Below, piece after piece: positions 16,537-24,882 of a stretch of 64,000 nucleotides of DNA. Below the pieces are notes generated by a model. That model saw nothing but the letters and a program-made list of their open reading frames with translations. It made no database searches and was not told the DNA's origin. Position numbers and translations under genes: made by a program. The DNA lies in assembly GCA_944320675.1 (NCBI GenBank), contig CALUIJ010000147.1:1-64000 (forward strand). The letters are read 5' to 3'. Within the stretch, counting starts at the first letter, position 1. Every line of letters starts with the position of its first letter. The stretch comes from an uncultured Prevotella sp. (lineage in GTDB: Bacteria; Bacteroidota; Bacteroidia; Bacteroidales; Bacteroidaceae).

Positions 16537-18984
16537 ATGAAGATGCTGATAATAGGAGGAGTCGCCGGCGGAGCCACCGCCGCGGCGCGCATCCGGAGGA
16601 ATACGGAAAAAGCCGAGATAATATTGTTGGAGAAAGGCGGCTACATTTCATACGCCAATTGCGGATTACCTTATTATATTGGGGGAGTAATATCCGACCG
16701 CGACAGACTGTTCGTACAAACGTCCGAGGCGTTTGCCCAACGTTTCAACATAGACGTGCGGACTGAAAACGAGGCCGTTGCCATTGATACTGAGGCCAAG
16801 CAGGTGACCGTGCGCAGGCGTGACGGCAACGTCTACGTCGAGACTTACGACAAGCTGCTGCTTTCGCCCGGAGCGTCGCCGATACGTCCGGCGTTGCCGG
16901 GTATCGGCGGCGAAGGCATATTTACGTTGCGCAACGTAGATGACACTGACCGTATAAAGGCTTACATACGGCGGCATGCCGTGAAGCGTGCGGTGGTTGT
17001 CGGCGGTGGATTCATCGGGCTTGAGATGGCGGAGAACCTTGTCGGCCTCGGCGCCGAAGTGTCCGTGGTCGACATGGCCGACCAGGTGATGGCACCCATA
17101 GACTTTTCGATGGCCGCCCTTGTGCACGAGCACTTGCTTCGTAAGGGCGTCGGCCTGTATCTCGGACAGACGGTCGAGTCGTTCGGAGGCGCGGACGGCA
17201 GCTTGTCGGTAAACCTGAAATCAGGCCAATCGTTAAAGGCCGACATCGTTGTATTGTCTATAGGCGTGCGTCCCGAAACGTCGCTCGCCGTCGACGCAGG
17301 CCTTAAGATAGGGCAGGCCGGAGGCGTATTTGTGAACGAATACCTGCAGACGTCAGACAAGGATGTCTACGCCGTCGGCGACGCCATTGAATACCCTCAT
17401 CCGCTGACAGGCCGGCCTTGGCTCAATTATCTTGCCGGCCCGGCCAACAGGCAGGCGCGTCTTGTGGCCGACAATATGGTGTTCGGGAACAAGGCCAAGT
17501 ACGAAGGCTCGATAGGCACGTCGATAGCCAAAGTGTTCGACTTGGTCGTAGCTTCGACGGGATTGCCTGCCAAACGCCTTAAACAGGCTGGCATACCGTG
17601 CCTGTCGGCCACGATCCATCCAATGTCGCATGCTGGTTATTATCCAGGGGCTTCGCCTATGTCCGTCAAGATAACGTTCGCTCCCGACAGCGGCCGTCTT
17701 TACGGGGCGCAGATTGTAGGTAGTGAGGGTGTTGACAAGCGCATAGACGAGTTTGCCCAGGTTGTGAAACGCGGCGGTACTGTGTACGACCTTACGCGCA
17801 CGGAGCATGCCTACGCTCCGCCTTTTTCGTCGGCAAAGGATCCTGTGGCCGTATCGGGATATGTGGCAACCAACATATTGAACGGCAAAATGTTTCCTTT
17901 ATATTGGCGTGAGCTGAAAGAGACTGACACGTCCAAGGTGACGCTCGTCGATGTGCGAACCGAGGCCGAATACGCGTTGGGGGCTATCGACGGAGCCGTC
18001 AATATACCTCTTGACGAACTGCGCGGCCGTCTTGGGCAAATACCCAATGACAAGCCTGTGTGGGTGTATTGCGGTGTGGGACTGCGCGGCTATTTGGCTT
18101 CAAACATCCTCAAGGATAACGGTTTTGAAGACGTACGCAATTTAATAGGAGGACTAAAGACTTACAAGGCGGCTACCGTACCCTTGCACGTACACGCCCC
18201 TAAGTGCGTACAAACGGAATGCGCAACCGGAGAGGACAAGGACGCACCCCGTGCGTCAGCCTCAATCACGATAGACGCGTGCGGACTGCAGTGCCCGGGG
18301 CCGATAATGAAACTGAAACAAGGTATAGAGAAACTTGACGACGGTTGCCGTCTTGAGATAAGGGCCACCGATGCCGGCTTCGTCAGCGATGCCGAGTCAT
18401 GGTGCAGGATGACCGGCAACAAGCTTGTGGCGAAGACGTTTTCCGCAGGCGTTTATACTGTTACGATAGAGAAAGGCGTACACGACGCTCCGCCGACCTC
18501 CTCGGTTGAAGGTGCGCGCGGCAAGACATTCATTCTCTTCAGCGATGACCTTGACAAGGCTTTGGCCACATTCGTTCTTGCAAATGGGGCCAAGGCTGCA
18601 GGAGGGCGCGTCTCGATATTCTTCACGTTCTGGGGGTTGAACGTGATAAAGAAAGAGAAAAAGCCTAACGTCAGGAAAGACCTATTCGGTAGAATGTTCG
18701 GTATGATGATGCCATCTGATTCGCACGGACTCAAACTTTCGAAAATGAACATGGGCGGTATCGGTACAAGGATGATGCGGCTTGTGATGGGTAAGAAAGG
18801 GGTAGACTCGTTGGAAACGCTCCGTCAGGCGGCCATAGACAATGGCGTAGAGTTCATAGCCTGCCAGATGTCGATGGACGTAATGGGCGTGAAGCGTGAG
18901 GAACTGCTTGATTGCGTCACCATAGGCGGAGTGGCCACGTATATGGAACGGGCCGACAAGTCGAATGTGAATCTGTTCATTTGA
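16537..18984 (+). CDS. CoA-disulfide reductase / rhodanese / TusA / DsrE fusion
   Basis: An 815-aa cytoplasmic protein with four sulfur-handling modules. Residues 1-440 form an FAD/NAD(P)H disulfide reductase with the GGVAGGATAAAR dinucleotide motif and a single redox Cys42 in SYANCGLPYY, as in CoA-disulfide or persulfide reductases. Residues ~460-550 are a rhodanese domain with Cys512 in VYCGVGLRGY. Residues ~575-655 are a TusA/SirA domain with C582-GLQ-C586-PGP. Residues ~670-815 are DsrE-like, with a late cysteine in ACQMSMDVMG. Such a chain could pass persulfide sulfur between domains. I start at the ATG at 16537 (MKMLIIGGVAGG); an in-frame upstream ATG at 16489 lies in the leader stem-loop. 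The substrate is inferred only. Confidence 0.93.
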   Translation: MKMLIIGGVAGGATAAARIRRNTEKAEIILLEKGGYISYANCGLPYYIGGVISDRDRLFVQTSEAFAQRFNIDVRTENEAVAIDTEAKQVTVRRRDGNVYVETYDKLLLSPGASPIRPALPGIGGEGIFTLRNVDDTDRIKAYIRRHAVKRAVVVGGGFIGLEMAENLVGLGAEVSVVDMADQVMAPIDFSMAALVHEHLLRKGVGLYLGQTVESFGGADGSLSVNLKSGQSLKADIVVLSIGVRPETSLAVDAGLKIGQAGGVFVNEYLQTSDKDVYAVGDAIEYPHPLTGRPWLNYLAGPANRQARLVADNMVFGNKAKYEGSIGTSIAKVFDLVVASTGLPAKRLKQAGIPCLSATIHPMSHAGYYPGASPMSVKITFAPDSGRLYGAQIVGSEGVDKRIDEFAQVVKRGGTVYDLTRTEHAYAPPFSSAKDPVAVSGYVATNILNGKMFPLYWRELKETDTSKVTLVDVRTEAEYALGAIDGAVNIPLDELRGRLGQIPNDKPVWVYCGVGLRGYLASNILKDNGFEDVRNLIGGLKTYKAATVPLHVHAPKCVQTECATGEDKDAPRASASITIDACGLQCPGPIMKLKQGIEKLDDGCRLEIRATDAGFVSDAESWCRMTGNKLVAKTFSAGVYTVTIEKGVHDAPPTSSVEGARGKTFILFSDDLDKALATFVLANGAKAAGGRVSIFFTFWGLNVIKKEKKPNVRKDLFGRMFGMMMPSDSHGLKLSKMNMGGIGTRMMRLVMGKKGVDSLETLRQAAIDNGVEFIACQMSMDVMGVKREELLDCVTIGGVATYMERADKSNVNLFI

Positions 18985-18985
18985 T

Positions 18986-19078
18986 TGTAGGGTTGTTGCA
19001 GTATGCGATGAGACTTGGTATGTGGGTATGGGCCGTATCCAAACCTGTAATCATAAAACCACCGCATACCCTACAACT
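18986..19078 (+). terminator. Stem-loop after the sulfur-relay gene
   Basis: TTGTAGGGT and TATGCG on the left (18986-19006) can pair with CGCATA and CCCTACAA on the right (about 19063-19077). Eight bases bulge out on the left. It follows the stop codon directly, so a terminator or 3'-end structure is likely. Confidence 0.5.
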
Positions 19079-19107
19079 GTAAAATACATTAAAAAATCAG
19101 CCTGATG

Positions 19108-19139
19108 TTTGGCAGGTAACGTTTTTCTTCATATATTTG
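19108..19139 (+). promoter_or_regulatory. Promoter for the riboflavin synthase transcript
   Basis: TTTG (19108-19111), 20 nt, then TATATTTG (19132-19139), a full match to the Bacteroidota consensus. It lies about 316 nt upstream of the only following gene, so the transcript has a long leader. Confidence 0.75.
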
Positions 19140-19145
19140 CAACAT

Positions 19146-19454
19146 CAAAACCAATTGACGCATAAATACAGACCGTATTGGTTAGATCGGGATACTCATC
19201 AATAAAAAAACGAAAACCGGGATGACTTCTCTTGCCAATGGCGGGCCACAATGCCGCAAGGCATAGCTGTAAAGCCGGTGGATTACAAAGGCGGGGAGCT
19301 CTCAAATCTTATATAGCTCGGAGTTTTCATCACATCACCGGTACGGTCTTTTTCAATAATACATGGGCGGGGCCGATGCGGCTTCCGCCCATGGTTCTTA
19401 TAGGACTCTTTTAGGAAACACAAGCAATGATAATATAAAAAATAAGAAGAAAAA
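19146..19454 (+). promoter_or_regulatory. Long structured 5' leader of ribE
   Basis: About 310 nt without a plausible gene separate the promoter from ribE. Visible structures are ACCAAT/ATTGGT (near 19150-19182), a hairpin ATGCC-GCAA-GGCAT (19250-19264) with a GNRA loop, GAGCT/AGCTC (19296-19319), and a very strong hairpin CATGGGCGG/CCGCCCATG (19362-19370 / 19385-19393) extended by GCC/GGC. The last is followed by TTCTTATAGGACTCTTTT, terminator-like. This layout resembles an attenuated or riboswitch leader. I do not see the conserved blocks of the FMN riboswitch, so no class is assigned. Confidence 0.5.
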
Positions 19455-20057
19455 ATGTTCTCGGGAATAGTGGAAGAGATGGCCGTGGTAACGGCCGTCG
19501 AGAAGCGTGGTGGTAACGTAGACCTGACGCTGAGGGCGACGTTCGCCCAAGAGCTGGAGATTGACCAAAGCGTGTCGCACAACGGCGTATGCCTCACCGT
19601 AGTGCGTCTTGGCGGCGGCACATATACTGTAACGGCGATGCACGAGACGCTCGAACGCTCAAACCTCGGTCTGCTGAAAGTCGGCGACCGTGTCAATGTC
19701 GAGCGGTCGATGAGGATGGACGGCAGGCTTGACGGCCACATAGTGCAGGGGCACGTTGACATGACGGCAACGTGCGTGGCCGTAGCTGATGCCGACGGCA
19801 GCAAGTATTTCACTTTTGAATACCCATTCGACGGCGAGATGGCGCGCCGCGGCTATTTTACCGTCGACAAGGGCAGCGTCACCGTCAACGGAGTGTCGCT
19901 CACCGTATGCTCGCCGGAAGATTCAAAGTTCACCGTGGCCATAATACCTTACACTCTCAAACATACAAACTTTTGCGACATGGCAGTAGGCACTAAGGTC
20001 AATATCGAGTTTGACATCCTCGGTAAGTACATAGCGCGGTTAAGCCACTTCAGCTGA
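19455..20057 (+). CDS. ribE: Riboflavin synthase, alpha subunit
   Basis: A 200-aa cytoplasmic enzyme that dismutates two 6,7-dimethyl-8-ribityllumazine molecules to riboflavin. It begins with the invariant MFSGIVEE and consists of two repeated lumazine-binding barrels (about 1-97 and 98-195). The signatures are HNGVCLTV in the first and VNGVSLTV in the second, and the linker GHIVQGHVD is present. Length is normal. It is a single-gene unit with a long leader and a strong terminator. The other riboflavin genes are not in this window. Confidence 0.97.
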   Translation: MFSGIVEEMAVVTAVEKRGGNVDLTLRATFAQELEIDQSVSHNGVCLTVVRLGGGTYTVTAMHETLERSNLGLLKVGDRVNVERSMRMDGRLDGHIVQGHVDMTATCVAVADADGSKYFTFEYPFDGEMARRGYFTVDKGSVTVNGVSLTVCSPEDSKFTVAIIPYTLKHTNFCDMAVGTKVNIEFDILGKYIARLSHFS

Positions 20058-20099
20058 AGCTTAAATATTGTTAAGCCCGCCGCACGGCATCGGCAAAAC

Positions 20100-20139
20100 G
20101 GACGTACACCTCTATTAACACGTTGTGTACGTCCATTTT
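20100..20139 (+). terminator. Rho-independent terminator after ribE
   Basis: A perfect 10-bp stem GGACGTACAC (20100-20109) / GTGTACGTCC (20125-20134) is followed by ATTTTT. Confidence 0.88.
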
Positions 20140-20141
20140 TC

Positions 20142-20172
20142 TTTTACGTGAAAAGTGTTCTTGTTACCTTTG
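20142..20172 (+). promoter_or_regulatory. Promoter of the tolC-macAB operon
   Basis: TTTT (20142-20145), 19 nt, then TACCTTTG (20165-20172). It lies 26 bp upstream of the first gene of the efflux operon. Confidence 0.7.
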
Positions 20173-20197
20173 CACCTTGAAAGAATGAACAAAAGGC

Positions 20198-21526
20198 ATG
20201 ACAAAGACTAAAATCATGATGGCCGCTGCCTGTTTCCTGATGCTTGGCGGACATGCCGCGGCCGACGGAGGACATAAGTGGACGCTGAAGGAATGCGTCG
20301 ACTACGCCCTTGAACATAATGTCAGCATTGCGACAGGCAGGCTGTCGATACTTTCGGCTGACGAGGATGTGAAAGAGGCTAAGACCGGGCTCTTCCCGTC
20401 GTTGTCGTTCTCTACGACACACCAGGGTGGTTACCGTCCCTTCGCCGACGGCCGTAACGGTAACGCCGACAAAGGTTCATACAGCGGCGACTACGGCCTA
20501 AACGCCGCATGGACTGTATGGAACGGCAACGCTAACAGGAACAAACTCAGGCAACAGAAAATTATCGCCCGGCAAGAAGCCGCAGCACTTGAACAGACAG
20601 CCGACAATATCCAAGAGCAGATACTGCAACTTTATGTGCAGATATTATATGTGGGAGAAGCCGTCAAGGTGAATGAGCAAATTCTTGAGATAAGCCGCCA
20701 GAACGCGGCACGTGGTTCTGAAATGTATAAGGTAGGTTCATTGTCGAAAGCTGATTTGGCACAGCTCGACGCCCAGGTCGCATCTGACGAATACAATTGC
20801 ACCAATATGCGTGGTACGCTTGAGGATTATAAGCAGCAACTAAAATATCTGTTAAGGCTGGATTACGATACAGAGTTTGATATAGCGGTTCCGTACTCAA
20901 CCGACGGCCAAGCCTTAACGGTGGTACCTCCGGTGAACGAAGTGTTGGCGTGTGCGCTTGAACGCCGCCCTGAAATAAAGAACGCCCGGCTATATGTTGA
21001 CCGAAGCGGAGTGGCTTTAGACATAGCCAAAGCCGGACGCAAACCTACCGTAAGCCTGTCTGGCGGAGTCGGAACAAACTCAATGAGCGGAACAGGTGCC
21101 GCATGGAGCCAACAACTTAAAAGTAATTTAAGCGGTTCGTTAGGCGTGACGCTCAGCGTCCCGATATTCGACAACCGTGCCGCTAAGACATCAATCAGTA
21201 AGGCTGAATTTGATTTAAGGCAATCAAAGCTTGAAGTAGAGGACGCCCGAAGCAGTTTGGCTCTTACCATACAAGGTTATTGGATTAACGCGACAACAAA
21301 CCAGCAACGATTCCGTGCGGCGGTGACCAGTGTTGAAAGTGCGGAGGCAAGTTACGATTTGTTGGGAGAGCAATTCCGCCTTGGATTGAAGAACATTGTT
21401 GAATTGACAAGTGCAAAAACCACATTACTTAATGCGCAGCAAAGTAGGTTGGAGAGTAAGTATACTGCAATACTTTATTTGCAGTTGTTGAATTTTTATA
21501 AGGGAGAAGAGTTTAATATGATATAA
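20198..21526 (+). CDS. TolC-family outer membrane efflux protein
   Basis: A 442-aa outer-membrane channel subunit of a tripartite pump. A signal peptide (about 1-22) is followed by two outer-membrane-efflux repeats (about 30-220 and 240-435). Long amphipathic helices typical of TolC carry the segments LKECVDYALEHN and LGLKNIVELTSAKTTLLNAQ. It is the first gene of a six-gene operon with macA, the macB ATPase and permease, a LytS-type kinase and a LytTR regulator; the gap to macA is 10 bp. Its partners are therefore a MacAB-type ABC pump, which exports peptides, lipids or macrolides in other bacteria. The natural substrate here is unknown. Confidence 0.93.
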   Translation: MTKTKIMMAAACFLMLGGHAAADGGHKWTLKECVDYALEHNVSIATGRLSILSADEDVKEAKTGLFPSLSFSTTHQGGYRPFADGRNGNADKGSYSGDYGLNAAWTVWNGNANRNKLRQQKIIARQEAAALEQTADNIQEQILQLYVQILYVGEAVKVNEQILEISRQNAARGSEMYKVGSLSKADLAQLDAQVASDEYNCTNMRGTLEDYKQQLKYLLRLDYDTEFDIAVPYSTDGQALTVVPPVNEVLACALERRPEIKNARLYVDRSGVALDIAKAGRKPTVSLSGGVGTNSMSGTGAAWSQQLKSNLSGSLGVTLSVPIFDNRAAKTSISKAEFDLRQSKLEVEDARSSLALTIQGYWINATTNQQRFRAAVTSVESAEASYDLLGEQFRLGLKNIVELTSAKTTLLNAQQSRLESKYTAILYLQLLNFYKGEEFNMI

Positions 21527-21536
21527 AAATAAAATT

Positions 21537-22724
21537 ATGAAACACAGTAAGATTATAATATGCGTTGCCGTAGCTGTCGTAGTTATTGTAAGTTGCTGTC
21601 TTGCCTTTTGCGGAAAAGATAAACAGAAACTGTCATTTGACACGGCCGTGGTCGGAATGGGAAATATTTCGAACAGTGTAACAGCAACAGGAACGATAGA
21701 ACCGGTAACATCGGTCGACGTAGGAACACAGGTCTCAGGCATTGTGGCCAACATTTACGTTGATTATAACAGCGTCGTCAAGAAAGGACAGATAATAGCC
21801 GAACTTGACAAGACTAACCTGATAAGCCAAGTTAATACAGCCAAGGCGGCATTGAACAATGCGCAAAGTCAATTGGCATACCAGAAAGCGAACTATGGGC
21901 GTTATAATACGTTATACGAAAAGGGACTTGTAAGCGCGGATGAATATGAAACAGCATTGTTGTCTTACCGCCAGGCGCAGGATGAAGTGAAGCAACAGCG
22001 TGAAAGTTTACAACAAGCACAAACCAACTTAGGATACGCTACGATAACATCGCCGGTCGACGGTGTAGTGTTGTCGCGTGAAGTGGAAGAGGGACAGACC
22101 GTAGCCGCAAGTTTTGAGACACCGACCCTTTTCACTATTGCGCAAGACTTGACGGACATGCGTGTGATAGCTGATGTTGACGAAGCGGATATAGGCGAGG
22201 TGAAAGAAGGCGAGCGCGTAACTTTTACCGTTGACGCTTATCCTGATGATGTTTTCAACGGCACCGTTACGCAGGTTCGTCAAGAAGGTAATACGGAAGA
22301 CAACGTTGTCACTTACGAAGTTGTCATTAGTGCTCCGAACGACGATTTGAAGCTGAAGCCGGGACTGACCGCAAATGTAACCATCTACACCCTTGACAAA
22401 CAGGGTGTTCTGACCGTGCCAAGCAAGGCGTTGCGCTTTACGCCGACAATAGAGCTTGTCGGCAAAGATGTTCAGATAAAAGACTGTAAAGGCGATAAGA
22501 AAGTGTGGACATTTAAGGACAATGTCTTTACCGCACATCCTGTCACGATAGGAATTAGCGACGGCGTGAACACAGAAGTGCTTGGAGGAATAGGCCGTGG
22601 CACAAGAATTGTCACGGAAGTTAAGATCGACCACGGTAAACCATTGCCAATGGATGGCGCCAGGCAAGAAGCGAGTCCGTTTGCGCCCAAAGGCCCCGGT
22701 CAAGATAAGAAAGACAAGAAATAA
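21537..22724 (+). CDS. macA: MacA-like periplasmic adaptor
   Basis: A 395-aa membrane fusion protein. The N-terminal hydrophobic segment (about 5-26) anchors it in the inner membrane. The biotinyl-lipoyl half-motif GTIEPVTSVDVGTQVSG is followed by a coiled-coil hairpin (about 95-165, rich in Ala, Gln and Lys) and then a beta-barrel domain with TITSPVDGVVLSREVEEGQTV. It links the MacB ABC transporter to the TolC channel. The tail is Lys/Pro-rich. It is 10 bp after tolC and 4 bp before the ATPase gene, so the complex is encoded as one unit. Confidence 0.93.
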   Translation: MKHSKIIICVAVAVVVIVSCCLAFCGKDKQKLSFDTAVVGMGNISNSVTATGTIEPVTSVDVGTQVSGIVANIYVDYNSVVKKGQIIAELDKTNLISQVNTAKAALNNAQSQLAYQKANYGRYNTLYEKGLVSADEYETALLSYRQAQDEVKQQRESLQQAQTNLGYATITSPVDGVVLSREVEEGQTVAASFETPTLFTIAQDLTDMRVIADVDEADIGEVKEGERVTFTVDAYPDDVFNGTVTQVRQEGNTEDNVVTYEVVISAPNDDLKLKPGLTANVTIYTLDKQGVLTVPSKALRFTPTIELVGKDVQIKDCKGDKKVWTFKDNVFTAHPVTIGISDGVNTEVLGGIGRGTRIVTEVKIDHGKPLPMDGARQEASPFAPKGPGQDKKDKK

Positions 22725-22728
22725 TGTT

Positions 22729-23496
22729 ATGCATAAAAGTTTGGAAGAAACCCGCAGGGTCGTAATAGAGCTTCAGGATGTTCATCGTGATTTCCAAGTG
22801 GGAGATGAAACCGTACATGCATTACGCGGCGTGTCGTTCAAGATTTACGAAGGGGAATTCGTAACGATAATGGGAAAATCAGGCTCGGGCAAATCGACGT
22901 TACTCAATCAGTTGGGATGTCTCGACACTCCTACTAAGGGTGAGTATTTTTTGGACGGCATATCAGTAAGAACGATGAAGAAACCGGAACGTGCGGTGTT
23001 GAGAAACCGGAAGATTGGGTTTGTGTTTCAGAATTACAACCTACTGCCGAAGACTACGAGTATTGAGAATGTGGAACTTCCGTTGATGTATAATCCCGCC
23101 GTTTCGGCAAAAGAAAGGCGTGAACGGGCCGTACGGGCACTTGAGGAAGTAGGATTGGGTGACCGTCTTTACCATAAGTCAAACCAAATGTCCGGTGGAC
23201 AGATGCAGCGTGTGGCAATAGCCCGTGCTTTGGTAAACAATCCTGCCGTGCTTCTTGCTGATGAGGCAACAGGTAATTTGGACACGCGGACATCATTTGA
23301 AATATTGGTACTTTTCCAACGTTTGCACGCGGAAGGCAGGACGATAATTTTCGTGACCCATAATCCGGATATTGCGGGATATTCAAGCCGCAATATCGTA
23401 TTGCGTGACGGGAGGATAAGGAGCGATACCCTTAATGACAATATTCTTTCAGCAGCCCGCTCTTTAGCTGAACTTCCGCCGGCGCGTGACGATTAA
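22729..23496 (+). CDS. macB: MacB/LolD-type ABC ATPase
   Basis: A 255-aa ATP-binding protein. Walker A is GKSGSGKST, the signature is SGGQMQRVAIARAL, and Walker B is VLLADEATGNLD. The usual DEPT is DEAT here, a mild variation. In E. coli MacB is one polypeptide; here, as in other Bacteroidota, the ATPase and the permease (23595-24833) are separate. I use the ATG at 22729, 4 bp after macA, because the protein then starts just before RRVVIELQDVHRDF. A longer ORF would run back through the macA C-terminus in another frame. Confidence 0.92.
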   Translation: MHKSLEETRRVVIELQDVHRDFQVGDETVHALRGVSFKIYEGEFVTIMGKSGSGKSTLLNQLGCLDTPTKGEYFLDGISVRTMKKPERAVLRNRKIGFVFQNYNLLPKTTSIENVELPLMYNPAVSAKERRERAVRALEEVGLGDRLYHKSNQMSGGQMQRVAIARALVNNPAVLLADEATGNLDTRTSFEILVLFQRLHAEGRTIIFVTHNPDIAGYSSRNIVLRDGRIRSDTLNDNILSAARSLAELPPARDD

Positions 23497-23594
23497 GCCC
23501 TGACGCAGAACTTGCTTGTGAACACACCCGCCATGAGACTTGATTATGTAAATTACGGCGTATTTGCTTTTTAATTCATTATTACGAAAGAAAC

Positions 23595-24833
23595 ATGAGC
23601 ATTTCCAATCTTTTTAAAATAGCGTTACGTGCCATAGCCGCCAATAAGTTGCGGTCTTTCCTGACGATGCTTGGCATAATAATAGGTGTTGCGTCGGTCA
23701 TAACGATGCTTGCTATCGGGCAGGGCAGCAAGCGGAGCATACAGAAACAAATATCCGAAATGGGTTCGAACATGATCATGATAATGCCCGGACAGGATAT
23801 GCGTGGCGGTGTGCGCAGGGACGCCTCTGAAATGGAAACGTTGAAATTAACTGATTATGATGCGTTGAAGTCTCAATGCCAATATGTCAGTGCCATCAGT
23901 CCCGTTGTGAATAGTTCAGGCCAGTTTATCAGCGGAAACAATAATACGCCGTCAACAATTTACGGCGTGAACGGCGACTATCTTGAAATACGCCAACTTG
24001 AAGTTGAAGACGGAGAGATGTTTACTGATGAAGATATCCGCTCAAGTGCGAAAGTATGTGTTGTGGGAAAGACCGTTGTTGACAATCTTTTCCCCGACGG
24101 TTCCGATCCTGTTGGGCGTGTCATCCGTTTTAATACAATACCGTTCCGTATTATCGGAGTGCTAAAAAGTAAGGGGTATAATTCAATGGGAATGGACCAG
24201 GACGATCTTGTGCTTGCCCCTTACACCGCGGTGATGAAACGAATCTTGGCTGTAACGTATTTGCAAAGCATAAACTGCTCCGCACTTACAGAAGATTTGA
24301 CCGACAAGGCGACTGAAGATATTACGAAGATTTTGCGCACGCAACATAAGCTAAAGGATTCTAAAGACGGAGCCGAAGGTGACGAAGACGACTTTAACAT
24401 CCGTTCGCAGGAGGAGCTTGCAAGCATGATGAATTCAACTACCGACTTGATGACGATTCTTCTTGCATGCATTGCCGGAATTTCATTGGTCGTCGGAGGT
24501 ATCGGTATTATGAACATAATGTATGTCAGCGTTACCGAGCGTACTCGGGAAATAGGTTTGCGGATGAGTGTCGGAGCGCGCGGTGTGGACATCTTAAGCC
24601 AATTCCTGATAGAGTCGGTTTTATTGAGTGTCACGGGAGGAGTTATTGGAGTGTTGTTGGGCGTAGGCGCTACTTATGCCGTCAATATATTTGCAATGTG
24701 GCCTGTATTTATACAACCATGGAGCGTTCTGCTGAGTTTTTGCGTATGTACGGCAACAGGGATCTTTTTCGGATGGTATCCGGCCAAGAAAGCGGCCATG
24801 CTTGATCCTATTGAAGCGATAAGGTACGAATGA
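23595..24833 (+). CDS. macB: MacB-type ABC permease
   Basis: A 412-aa permease of the FtsX/MacB class. One transmembrane helix (about 18-40, RSFLTMLGIIIGVASVITML) precedes a large periplasmic MacB-core domain (about 45-280). Three C-terminal helices follow, with IAGISLVVGGIGIMNIMYVS and the conserved ERTREIGLRMSVGAR coupling segment. It ends with the family's DPIEAIRYE. It forms the membrane half of the split MacB with the preceding ATPase; the gap is 98 bp. The separate two-component genes right behind it suggest that pump expression responds to an envelope signal. Confidence 0.93.
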   Translation: MSISNLFKIALRAIAANKLRSFLTMLGIIIGVASVITMLAIGQGSKRSIQKQISEMGSNMIMIMPGQDMRGGVRRDASEMETLKLTDYDALKSQCQYVSAISPVVNSSGQFISGNNNTPSTIYGVNGDYLEIRQLEVEDGEMFTDEDIRSSAKVCVVGKTVVDNLFPDGSDPVGRVIRFNTIPFRIIGVLKSKGYNSMGMDQDDLVLAPYTAVMKRILAVTYLQSINCSALTEDLTDKATEDITKILRTQHKLKDSKDGAEGDEDDFNIRSQEELASMMNSTTDLMTILLACIAGISLVVGGIGIMNIMYVSVTERTREIGLRMSVGARGVDILSQFLIESVLLSVTGGVIGVLLGVGATYAVNIFAMWPVFIQPWSVLLSFCVCTATGIFFGWYPAKKAAMLDPIEAIRYE

Positions 24834-24882
24834 TTTCCCAATTTGTTATATGGAGGAACGTTGATATAAATGTAATCTGAAC

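Noticed and set aside
19146..19454. FMN riboswitch before ribE
   Set aside because: The conserved blocks of the FMN aptamer are not present in order; only a short GGATG-like piece resembles it. I kept it as an unclassified structured leader.
22597..22728. Longer N-terminus for the MacB ATPase
   Set aside because: It overlaps the macA coding region in another frame and adds basic, non-conserved residues; the ATG at 22729 fits the family.
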